Part shown: positions 1-5,306 of the stretch, piece by piece
Layout: each line of letters opens with the position of its first letter
Position numbering within the stretch: the first letter of the stretch is position 1
From: JALZAI01 sp038212215
GTDB taxonomy: Bacteria > Actinomycetota > Actinomycetes > Mycobacteriales > Jatrophihabitantaceae
Reading direction: 5' to 3'
Assembly: GCA_038212215.1 (NCBI GenBank)
Contig: JBBQUT010000073.1
Span: forward strand, 1 to 6,872
Length of the DNA stretch: 6,872 bases
Made by a program: the position numbers and the translations under genes
Notes under the pieces: generated by a model
The model's input: the letters and a program-made list of their open reading frames with translations, nothing else
Told to the model about the DNA's origin: nothing
The model's database searches: none

Positions 1-300
1 GATCTTCAGCTGGTAGCGCTGGAGGATCAGCACGTCCGGGCGATCCAGCAGCAGCACCGCATTGGCGATCGGGGCGCCGAGCTTCTTCGGCAACGGTTTG
101 ATCAGCTTGGCCGGACGGAACGCGACCGGGTAGTGGAAGGAGACCCCGAACTTGGGATCGTGGAATTCGGCTCCAGGAAAAGGCGTCTGCCCCGGCGACA
201 CCGAAGCAGACTGCGCCGGGTGCCCGGAGGACGAGCACCCGCTGAGCGCGGCCAGCAACAGCACACACAGACCAGCGACGTACTGTCGGCGCAGTGACAT
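1..300 (-). CDS. Lipoprotein, N-terminal 100 codons (partial at left edge)
   Basis: Reads leftward from an ATG at 300-298 and stays open to base 1, so the gene is 3'-truncated by the window edge. The first residues are MSLRRQY followed by a hydrophobic stretch (about residues 8-20) ending in a lipobox L19-S20-G21-C22, a signal-peptidase II site with Cys22 as the lipidated residue. A Ser/Pro/Gly-rich spacer (about 23-43) leads to a folded domain beginning around FHDPKFGVSFHYP, a phrase typical of small secreted lipoproteins with a PsbP/LpqN-like opening; I cannot assign the family firmly. The start is supported by GGGAGAG lying 5 nt upstream of the ATG. It is divergent from the operon at 1151 and separated from it by about 850 bp. 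Expected location: outer face of the cytoplasmic membrane. Function unknown. Confidence 0.82.
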   Translation of the reverse strand, partial: MSLRRQYVAGLCVLLLAALSGCSSSGHPAQSASVSPGQTPFPGAEFHDPKFGVSFHYPVAFRPAKLIKPLPKKLGAPIANAVLLLDRPDVLILQRYQLKI

Positions 301-373
301 GGCGACTCTCCCGGTGAGGTGGCGGATCGTCGACACGACCATGCGCCGGAAGACGCCGCGAGACTAGCTCGCG

Positions 374-379
374 ATAGTA
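374..379 (-). promoter_or_regulatory. Possible -10 box for the left-edge lipoprotein
   Basis: On the minus strand this reads TACTAT, matching the actinobacterial TAnnnT -10 pattern, about 73 nt upstream of the lipoprotein start at 300. No good -35 hexamer is visible at 17-18 nt, so this is only a weak candidate. Confidence 0.25.
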
Positions 380-920
380 AGCGGTCACTGTGAGAAGCAG
401 CCCAGTAACCATCATCGTTACGGCGACCACGCGAGCCCGGCGGCCACCGGCGGCGCTACCCCAATCGCGATCGTGCCCCTCAGCGTGGTCGGCAGGAAGC
501 ACACCGGTTGCCAGAGGCGCGCGGGTGCCGGAGTGGATCCACTGACCCGACAGCGATCCGCCGACCAGCAGCGGCGGAGCGAAGGCGACCTCGACCTGAC
601 CAACGGCAAACCCATGCCCGGCAACCGACATCGACGTCTACCCGAACCCGAGTGACCAATTAGCAATTCACGTGCGTCGAGACCAGCCAGAGGGGCGGCG
701 CGCGCGGGCGTAACTGAGCGCGCGCCTGCACGCCGGGTCGGTCCCTGGGGGCGCCGGACTTGTTATCGACGCAGAAGTTGTTGGGCCGCGACCCCAACCG
801 CGCAGCGCGTCTATCTGCCGCTGGAGATCCTGTTTGGCGATCGACACCCGCGTAAGCCAACTCCTCCACCGGACCGGGATGCTCACCCGTCCGCACCGAC
901 GTATGTGGCTCGCACCTCGC

Positions 921-939
921 TTATGCACAAAGCGCATAA
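921..939. promoter_or_regulatory. 19-bp inverted repeat, candidate operator
   Basis: TTATGC and GCATAA form perfect 6-bp arms around a 7-nt spacer; allowing one mismatch the arms extend to 8 bp. The element is markedly more AT-rich than its surroundings and lies upstream of the AT-rich promoter-like segment and about 210 bp before the first operon gene. The size and symmetry suit a dimeric helix-turn-helix regulator. No regulator gene is present in the window, so the partner is unknown. Confidence 0.35.
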
Positions 940-954
940 AACGCCGGGGGCAAT

Positions 955-1010
955 TCGCTAATTCTTAGGATCTGAACTTAGGCAATTATTATCTGTGATT
1001 GTTATGAGAG
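955..1010 (+). promoter_or_regulatory. AT-rich promoter-like segment upstream of the operon
   Basis: The base composition drops sharply here compared with the GC-rich flanks. It contains two -10-like hexamers on the plus strand, TAGGAT (966-971) and TATTAT (987-992), both fitting TAnnnT. No convincing -35 TTGACA match is seen at standard spacing. This is the most likely transcription start region for the operon beginning at 1151, giving a leader of roughly 150-180 nt. Confidence 0.4.
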
Positions 1011-1018
1011 GAGGGTCC

Positions 1019-1040
1019 GGGTGCTTGTGCTCGGGCACCC
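1019..1040 (+). promoter_or_regulatory. Leader hairpin in the operon 5' region
   Basis: GGGTGC (1019-1024) pairs with GCACCC (1035-1040) across a 10-nt loop; an alternative smaller hairpin GTGC-TCGG-GCAC uses 1027-1038. The two structures are mutually exclusive, and the larger sequesters the GTG of the leader ORF. No T-run follows, so it does not look like a terminator. Confidence 0.3.
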
Positions 1041-1182
1041 CAGGGCATTGATGAGAATTCGCCAAGTAGCCGGGAGATTGAATGAGGTTTCGAGACATTC
1101 AGTCGCTACGTTAGCCAGATCGACACCGGTTGTCGGCGATTGGAGGCAATGTGGCGATTCAGGGTCCGGCCTTAGCGGGTGA
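1021..1182 (+). CDS. Possible 53-codon leader ORF overlapping the operon's first gene
   Basis: A GTG at 1021 is preceded by AGGAGGG ending 5 nt upstream, the best ribosome binding site in the window. The frame runs 53 codons to TGA at 1180-1182, overlapping by 32 nt, in a different frame, the start of the DUF2156 gene at 1151. The predicted peptide (beginning MLVLGHPRALMRIRQ) is basic and has no signal peptide, membrane segment or family I recognise. Its first codons also form a hairpin (GGGTGC 1019-1024 with GCACCC 1035-1040) that could mask the start. It may be a regulatory upstream ORF, or simply untranslated leader. Confidence 0.3.
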   Translation: MLVLGHPRALMRIRQVAGRLNEVSRHSVATLARSTPVVGDWRQCGDSGSGLSG

Positions 1183-2188
1183 GTCACAATCGGTTCTCGG
1201 CTTTTCCGGGGTTGATCCTTCTGAACTCGGTATTTCTGAAGTCGGTAGTTCTCACGCACGGGCCGCGCTCCTCGCGTCCTCGTACGGCACCAATGGCGTC
1301 GCGCCTTTCCTAGCGAACCCCGCGGTGACGCCGGTCGTTTTGCTGGACGGTCTCGCCGTGTCGGGCTATGCCCAGGTGCGGCGGTGGGCCGTGACCCCCG
1401 GTGACGTCATCGCCATGCAAGATCTTCGTGACGACGCACTGTCGGAGTATCTGGCTCTGCTGGCCCAACGACACCTGCGGCCGGTCTTCCTCGCAGCCAG
1501 CGATCCGGAGCCGTACCAGCGAAGCGCGATGCACGTCGTCGAGATCGCCGACGAAGCGATCATCGATCTGCCGTTGTTCAGCCTGTCCGGGTCACGGCGG
1601 GCAAACTTGCGGCATTCGACCACATCAGCTCGCCGCGCGGGACTGCGCGTGATGCATCACGCCCTGTGGCACAACGACCAGATCGCCGAGATCTCGCAGG
1701 AGTGGCTGCGGACGAAGCGCGGCGGCGAGTTCGGCTTCACGCTCTCGCGCCACAGCGACGTCGCTCGGCAACTGCACGACGGCATGGCCGATCTGTGGGT
1801 GATCGTCGACGGGGCCGGGGTCGTTCAGGCGTGGTGCACCTGGCGCCCCTACCTCAGCGGCACCGCGCGGGTGCTGGACGTGATGCGTCGGCGCATCGAT
1901 GCGCCCAACCCCGCCATGGACGCTCTGCTGGCCACCGTGCTGGAGAACTACCGCGACGCCGGACTGGTGCAGGCGAGCCTGGCCAGTGTGCCGCGCAGTC
2001 ACGGCGAGATGAGCGAGCGGATCTTCCCCGCGCGGTCCCTGCGGGCGTACAAGCAGAAGTTCGATCCCAGCTGGTCACCGCGGTGGCTGGCCGTTCCCTC
2101 GCGGCACCACACATTGCCCGCCCTCACGGCGGTCTGTAAGGCCTACTGTCCCGGCGGGTTGCGGCGGTCTCTTTTCCGTAACCGGTGA
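1151..2188 (+). CDS. DUF2156 GNAT-fold protein, aminoacyl-lipid synthase-like catalytic domain
   Basis: A 345-residue soluble protein resembling the catalytic domain of MprF/aminoacyl-phosphatidylglycerol synthases (DUF2156, tandem GNAT fold), which move an amino acid from aminoacyl-tRNA to a membrane lipid. Visible family landmarks are EIADEAIIDLPLFSLSG (about residues 131-147), then RRANLRHS and RRAGL (149-165), a strand-turn LWVIVDGAGVVQAW (215-228), VLDVMRR...APNPAMDALL (241-260), and the C-terminal LRAYKQKFDPSWSPRWL (297-313). There are no membrane segments, so the flippase half of MprF is absent; length suits stand-alone members. The GTG at 1151 is chosen because GGAGG lies 4 nt upstream; a TTG at 1130 would add 7 residues. 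Its TGA overlaps the next GTG (GTGA), implying translational coupling to the hydrolases. Substrate amino acid and acceptor lipid cannot be read from the sequence, and some DUF2156 proteins may have other roles. Confidence 0.85.
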   Translation: MAIQGPALAGESQSVLGFSGVDPSELGISEVGSSHARAALLASSYGTNGVAPFLANPAVTPVVLLDGLAVSGYAQVRRWAVTPGDVIAMQDLRDDALSEYLALLAQRHLRPVFLAASDPEPYQRSAMHVVEIADEAIIDLPLFSLSGSRRANLRHSTTSARRAGLRVMHHALWHNDQIAEISQEWLRTKRGGEFGFTLSRHSDVARQLHDGMADLWVIVDGAGVVQAWCTWRPYLSGTARVLDVMRRRIDAPNPAMDALLATVLENYRDAGLVQASLASVPRSHGEMSERIFPARSLRAYKQKFDPSWSPRWLAVPSRHHTLPALTAVCKAYCPGGLRRSLFRNR

Positions 2189-2910
2189 GGACCGTATCGG
2201 CCGCGGGTCGCCGGCGAAATCGGCGTGCGACTGTTCGTGGTGATGAGGTTCTTCCTGATCGTGGAGTTGGCGGGGTGCGACGGGTCGGCGATACGCGTCT
2301 CCGCGTCTCCGCGTCTTTGTCGTCGCGTTCCGCCCGTGCGGCGCCGCTCGCCATTCCCCGGCCAACAGGCGGCGCGATGCTGCCGCGGGTCGACATCCCG
2401 GCCTCCGACGGGTTCGCCCCGCGACCGCCATACGTTTACCTTCCGCCGGCCTACGCCACGCACCTGGACCGTCGCCTGCCGGTGCTCGAACTTCTGCACG
2501 GCGCCCCTGGCGAACCGGCCGACTGGTTGACTCGCGGAATGCTCGTCGCCACCGAAGTCGCTTTTGCTGCCACGCACCGCGGCGCGGCGCCGATCGGCGT
2601 CGTGCCCGACATCAACGGCGTCCAGTGCGCGGACTCGCACTGCATTCGCACACGCAAGGGTGACAACATCCAGCAGTGCGTGACGAGCGACGTCGTCAGC
2701 TTGGTCAGAGCCCGTTACTCTCTCGCGGTCGGTCGTGCGCGCTGGTGGATGGCCGGGGTTTCCGAGGGCGGCGTGTGCTCGTTGATGCTCGCGCTGCGTC
2801 ATCCGAGCCTCTACTCGGCCTTCGGGGACATCTCCGATGGCGTCCGCCCGATCGTCGCTCAGCGCACCGCACCCGTACCCGCCCGTCCCGTCCCAGAGTT
2901 GAGGAATTGA
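2185..2910 (+). CDS. Truncated alpha/beta hydrolase (putative esterase) lacking C-terminal catalytic region
   Basis: Homologous to the next gene: it shares YVYLPPAY (83-90), LPVLELLHGAPG (98-109), the nucleophile elbow G191-V192-S193-E194-G195 and LRHPSLYSAFGDISDGVRP (204-222). The full-length paralogue continues for about 160 more residues, including the catalytic His motif, but this protein ends some 20 residues past the alignable part in a Pro/Arg-rich tail. As written it should lack a complete triad. The GTG at 2185 overlaps the upstream TGA and a single base separates its stop from the next ATG. The first 64 residues are Arg-rich and not signal-like; another frame from GTG 2225 encodes a hydrophobic, lipobox-like start (MRFFLIVELAGC) and would join this frame if one copy of the octamer repeat at 2294-2317 were lost. 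ATG 2377 is a further possible start. It may be a pseudogene, a phase-variable gene or a pseudoenzyme partner. Confidence 0.65.
   Translation: MRTVSAAGRRRNRRATVRGDEVLPDRGVGGVRRVGDTRLRVSASLSSRSARAAPLAIPRPTGGAMLPRVDIPASDGFAPRPPYVYLPPAYATHLDRRLPVLELLHGAPGEPADWLTRGMLVATEVAFAATHRGAAPIGVVPDINGVQCADSHCIRTRKGDNIQQCVTSDVVSLVRARYSLAVGRARWWMAGVSEGGVCSLMLALRHPSLYSAFGDISDGVRPIVAQRTAPVPARPVPELRN
2294..2317 (+). repeat. Three tandem 8-bp units near the 5' end of the truncated esterase
   Basis: CGCGTCTC occurs twice (2294-2301, 2302-2309) followed by CGCGTCTT (2310-2317). Because 8 is not a multiple of 3, gain or loss of a unit shifts the reading frame. Loss of one unit would join the frame from 2225 (hydrophobic N-terminus) to the esterase frame. 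Similar octamer runs also occur in intergenic DNA of many genomes, so a coding role is not certain. Confidence 0.8.
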
Positions 2911-2911
2911 G

Positions 2912-4147
2912 ATGGAGCCCGACTCGAGCTTCCTGGTAGCCCTGGTGCTGGTGTTCGCAGCCGGAGGTGTGGTGGCCGCCGTCCGTTTCCGCCCGCTGGC
3001 GATCAAGATCGGCGCCGGCGTGCTTGCCCTGGTGCTAGCCCTCGTTTCGGGCGTCGCGCTGGTCAACGTCTACTACGGCTACTACCAGACCTGGTCCCAG
3101 CTGTCGGCCGATCTCACCAACAGCTACGCGCCGTTCACGACGCCGTCGGCGACCGGGCCGCACAACTCGGCCACCGGCCCGGGCAGGATACAACGGGTGC
3201 AGCTCGACGGTGCGCACAGCGGCATCTCGCGGACTGGTTTCGTGTACCTGCCGCCGCAGTATTTCCAGCCGCGGTACGCCCACACGCGCTTTCCGGTAGT
3301 CGAGCTGCTGCACGGCTCGCCGGGCAGTGCGGCCAACTGGATTCTGCAGATCAACATCGCGTCGATCATGGACCAGCTCATCGCCAAGCACTTCAGCGGC
3401 CCAGTCATCGTGGTTATGCCGACCATCGACGCCGGGCACACGTTCCAGGAGTGCACCGACGCCCCCGGCGCGTTGGACGACACCTACATCTCCCGCGACG
3501 TGCCGCAGGACGTCCGCGCCCGTTTCCGCGCCTCGGACGTTGCGGCCGAGTGGGGGATCGGCGGCTACTCCTCCGGTGGCTACTGCGCGGCCAATCTTTC
3601 GCTGCGCCATCGGTCCTTCTACGGTGCGGCCGGCGTCATGGACGGCTACTTCCGTCCCGTCGACGGTCCGGCGGCGGCCGCGTTGCACTTCGACGCCAAT
3701 CTCGAGGCGCGGAACGACCCGCTTCTCGCCGTCCAACGTCTCGGCCCGGGCGTCGATCCGCTGCCGGCGTTCTGGGTTTCCGCGGGGACGGCGTCGTCGA
3801 AGTACGCCCTCGGGTCGCAGGCTTTCGTCAAGGCCCTGCACGGTATCCAAGGGGTGAATTTCACCAGCGAACCCGGCGCTGGGCACAATTTTTACGCGTG
3901 GCGTCCGGCCATACCGCTGATGCTGGCCTGGATGTGGCAGGAACTCGCGCCGCCAGCCCTGCGGGTGCATTTCCCGATCGCGGGCCCGGTCGACAAGACG
4001 GTTCTGCTCGCCCCGAAAACAGGCGCCGTGCCCCCGGCCCCGCACATCCCAAAGGCCCGGCAGTCCCCGAGCACCAGCAGTTCACCGTCCCGAAGAACGC
4101 CCGCCCCGCATCCGACGGCAACCACCGTCCAGCCTCGGTCTAGCTGA
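2912..4147 (+). CDS. Membrane-anchored alpha/beta hydrolase, putative esterase family
   Basis: A 411-residue protein of the esterase D/antigen-85-like putative esterase group. Two N-terminal membrane segments (about residues 6-24 and 33-53) flank a basic loop (RFRPLAIK), while the N-terminus is acidic, so the positive-inside rule puts the catalytic domain outside the cell. Landmarks are GFVYLPPQY (109-117), FPVVELLHGSPG (127-138, oxyanion region), the nucleophile elbow G218-Y219-S220-S221-G222, LRHRSFYGAAGVMDGYFRP (231-249), and the catalytic-His motif GAGHNFYAW with His325. The acidic triad member usually sits after a strand ending G-x-x; here that place reads AGTASSK (291-297) with no acid, so the residue may lie elsewhere or be lost. 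The tail from about 366 is Pro/Ser/Thr-rich. GAGGA lies 6 nt upstream of the ATG, and the gene starts one base after the previous stop. A role in hydrolysing or transferring an acyl or aminoacyl group at the envelope is inferred. Confidence 0.85.
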   Translation: MEPDSSFLVALVLVFAAGGVVAAVRFRPLAIKIGAGVLALVLALVSGVALVNVYYGYYQTWSQLSADLTNSYAPFTTPSATGPHNSATGPGRIQRVQLDGAHSGISRTGFVYLPPQYFQPRYAHTRFPVVELLHGSPGSAANWILQINIASIMDQLIAKHFSGPVIVVMPTIDAGHTFQECTDAPGALDDTYISRDVPQDVRARFRASDVAAEWGIGGYSSGGYCAANLSLRHRSFYGAAGVMDGYFRPVDGPAAAALHFDANLEARNDPLLAVQRLGPGVDPLPAFWVSAGTASSKYALGSQAFVKALHGIQGVNFTSEPGAGHNFYAWRPAIPLMLAWMWQELAPPALRVHFPIAGPVDKTVLLAPKTGAVPPAPHIPKARQSPSTSSSPSRRTPAPHPTATTVQPRSS

Positions 4148-4233
4148 ATGCTCGGTCTCCGGTGCGCGGGAGGTTCGAGGATCACCAGCACCACCCGCCC
4201 CGGTGAGGACCCGGCTGCCGCGCCCGTAGCCCT

Positions 4234-4266
4234 GTGCGCAGTCGTGTACCGACTGGCTTCGCGCAC
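4234..4266 (+). promoter_or_regulatory. Nested hairpin between operon and deacetylase gene
   Basis: CAGTCG (4239-4244) pairs with CGACTG (4250-4255) around loop TGTAC, and GTGCG (4234-4238) pairs with CGCAC (4262-4266), leaving GCTTCG bulged on the 3' side. This 11-bp structure lies 87 nt past the esterase stop and 64 nt before the deacetylase start. No T-run follows. It could be a GC-type terminator for the upstream operon or a 5' leader structure of the deacetylase mRNA. Confidence 0.4.
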
Positions 4267-4329
4267 CCGTGCCGTCAGGAGGGCCGCGGCCAGTTTCTCA
4301 GGTCGGAGTGCGACGATCTGGGCGTGGTG

Positions 4330-5130
4330 GTGACGCGACGCGCATGGCTGGGATGTGTCCTCGCAGGGGCGGCATCGGCCGCTGCGGCCTGTAGTCGCAC
4401 TGCCCGGCAGGGCCGTTCGACCGCGGCGCTAAGCCAGACTTCGAACGCACTTCCCTCGGTCCCATCTTCGCACCGAGCCGCACCCTCGCCGGCGGTTTCG
4501 GCGACAGCCAGGGTTGCGTCACCGGGCGGCCCGGCTGTGCAAATTTCGCATGGGCCGCGGTCCGGGCACGCGGTGGCGTTGACGTTCCATGGGGCCGGTG
4601 ATGCGGGAATTGCACGTGAGCTGCTCGCGATCTTCGCCTCGCACCAAGCGCGGGTGACGGTGATGGCAGTCGGCACCTGGCTCGAGCAGTACCCCGCGCT
4701 GGCCCCCGCCATCGTCAAGGACGGGCACGAACTCGGAAACCACACCTACCGGCATCTGGACATCGACAGCCTCGATGCCGCCGCGGCGCGAGATGAGATC
4801 GTGCGTTGCCGCGACATTCTTCAGTCGCAGGTGGGTCAACCCGGACGGCACTTCCGTCCGTCGCAGGCGCACCTGGCCACGGCGTTAGTGCGCAGGATCG
4901 CCGGGGGGGCAGGGTATCCGGTGTGCCTTTCCTACGACATCGACTCTCTGGACTACACAGATCCTGGCCCGGACGTCGTGCGTGCCAAGGTGGCGACCGC
5001 GCGGCCGGGATCAGTGGTGAGCTTGCACCTCGGCCACCGGGGCACCGTCCAGGCGATGCCGGCGATCCTGCGGGATCTGGAACACCGCGGTCTCCACGCG
5101 TTCACCGCGAGCGATCGGTTGCGCTCGTGA
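4330..5130 (+). CDS. Tat-type lipoprotein, NodB polysaccharide deacetylase family
   Basis: A 266-residue protein whose N-terminus TRRAWLG fits a twin-arginine signal, followed by an Ala-rich core and a lipobox ending at Cys21 (AAAAC). A Ser/Pro/Ala-rich linker (about 22-72) leads to a NodB fold. Motif 1 reads LTFHGAGD (84-91) instead of TFDDG, so the first catalytic Asp is His. Motif 2 is intact as H138-T-Y-R-H142 (metal ligands). Motif 3 reads FRPSQA (175-180) rather than RPPYG. YDIDSLDY (202-209) and VVSLHLGH (229-236, His233) match motifs 4 and 5. Members normally remove N- or O-acetyl groups from peptidoglycan or other glycans; the altered motif 1 may change metal binding or chemistry. 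Three consecutive GTG codons (4324, 4327, 4330) are possible starts; I chose the one giving a standard Tat n-region and a GGG 7 nt upstream. The stop overlaps a GTG (GTGA) that begins a beta-propeller scrap. Confidence 0.8.
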   Translation: MTRRAWLGCVLAGAASAAAACSRTARQGRSTAALSQTSNALPSVPSSHRAAPSPAVSATARVASPGGPAVQISHGPRSGHAVALTFHGAGDAGIARELLAIFASHQARVTVMAVGTWLEQYPALAPAIVKDGHELGNHTYRHLDIDSLDAAAARDEIVRCRDILQSQVGQPGRHFRPSQAHLATALVRRIAGGAGYPVCLSYDIDSLDYTDPGPDVVRAKVATARPGSVVSLHLGHRGTVQAMPAILRDLEHRGLHAFTASDRLRS

Positions 5131-5231
5131 AACTGGCGCCGGCAACACTCATCCGGATTGCCCGCGTCCCGGTCGGCGCAGGACCCCACGGACTCTGTGT
5201 GTGGCCCCTCCCGGGGCGCTACTCACTCGGG
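5127..5231 (+). pseudogene. C-terminal scrap of a YncE/YVTN-like beta-propeller protein
   Basis: Starting at the GTG that overlaps the deacetylase stop, about 35 codons read VKLAPATLIRIARVPVG followed by GPHGLCVWPLPGRYSLG. From memory, GPHGLCVWPQPGRYSLGHTG is characteristic of the extreme C-terminus of actinobacterial YncE-family (YVTN repeat) proteins, which are usually over 300 residues. Here the start codon and the tail are almost adjacent, so most of the propeller appears to have been deleted. Resemblance stops after YSLG, where the frame continues without a stop into the lipoprotein at 5307. The GTGA overlap suggests the intact gene was once coupled to the deacetylase. Not expected to be functional alone. 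Confidence 0.55.
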
Positions 5232-5294
5232 CGCGAGACAAGTGCTCATTGCGTCAGGTGCGGGTTCGTTGTCGGGCTGGCACGGCGGTGCGAC

Positions 5295-5302
5295 GATACT
5301 TT
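5295..5302 (+). promoter_or_regulatory. Possible -10 box for a leaderless lipoprotein mRNA
   Basis: GATACT (5295-5300) or the overlapping TACTTT (5297-5302) fits an actinobacterial -10. A start site 6-7 nt downstream of GATACT would fall at or next to the ATG at 5307. Leaderless mRNAs are common in actinobacteria, and this would explain the lack of a ribosome binding site. No -35 with standard spacing is seen (TTGTCG at 5269 is 20 nt away). Confidence 0.3.
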
Positions 5303-5306
5303 CGTG

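Larger units (their letters stand above)
301..1150. other. Intergenic region between divergent genes, possible decayed coding
   Basis: This roughly 850-bp gap separates the minus-strand lipoprotein from the plus-strand operon and holds no gene I can name. On the minus strand an ATG at 631-629 opens a frame (preceded by TAG at 640-638) that has no stop all the way to the left edge (210 codons), overlapping the lipoprotein in another frame. Its first 60 or so codons have moderately GC-biased third positions and there is a hydrophobic stretch near residues 70-85. With no clear ribosome binding site it could be a decayed gene or chance openness in GC-rich DNA. The segment 660-940 has open minus-strand frames without family resemblance I trust. 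The right part (about 920-1060) holds an inverted repeat, an AT-rich promoter-like segment and a leader ORF, listed separately. Confidence 0.5.

Noticed and set aside
660..937. Minus-strand frames that, if joined by a 1-nt shift, read like a short coiled-coil phrase (KQDLQRQIDALRG).
   Set aside because: Only about 13 residues look convincing, the shift is assumed, and neither frame has further resemblance or a ribosome binding site. Too weak to call a pseudogene.
3035..4045. Long open frame on the minus strand opposite the full-length esterase.
   Set aside because: It is Arg/Gly/Val-rich with no motifs and mirrors the strong plus-strand hydrolase gene; a GC-driven shadow.
4171..4190. GGTTCGAGGATCACC resembles a tRNA T-loop.
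   Set aside because: No acceptor, D-arm or anticodon arm pairs with it upstream; a tRNA cannot be folded.
4806..5126. Upstream extension of the small lipoprotein frame into the deacetylase gene.
   Set aside because: This part is an out-of-frame shadow of the NodB domain; the lipobox signal peptide starting at 5307 marks the real start.
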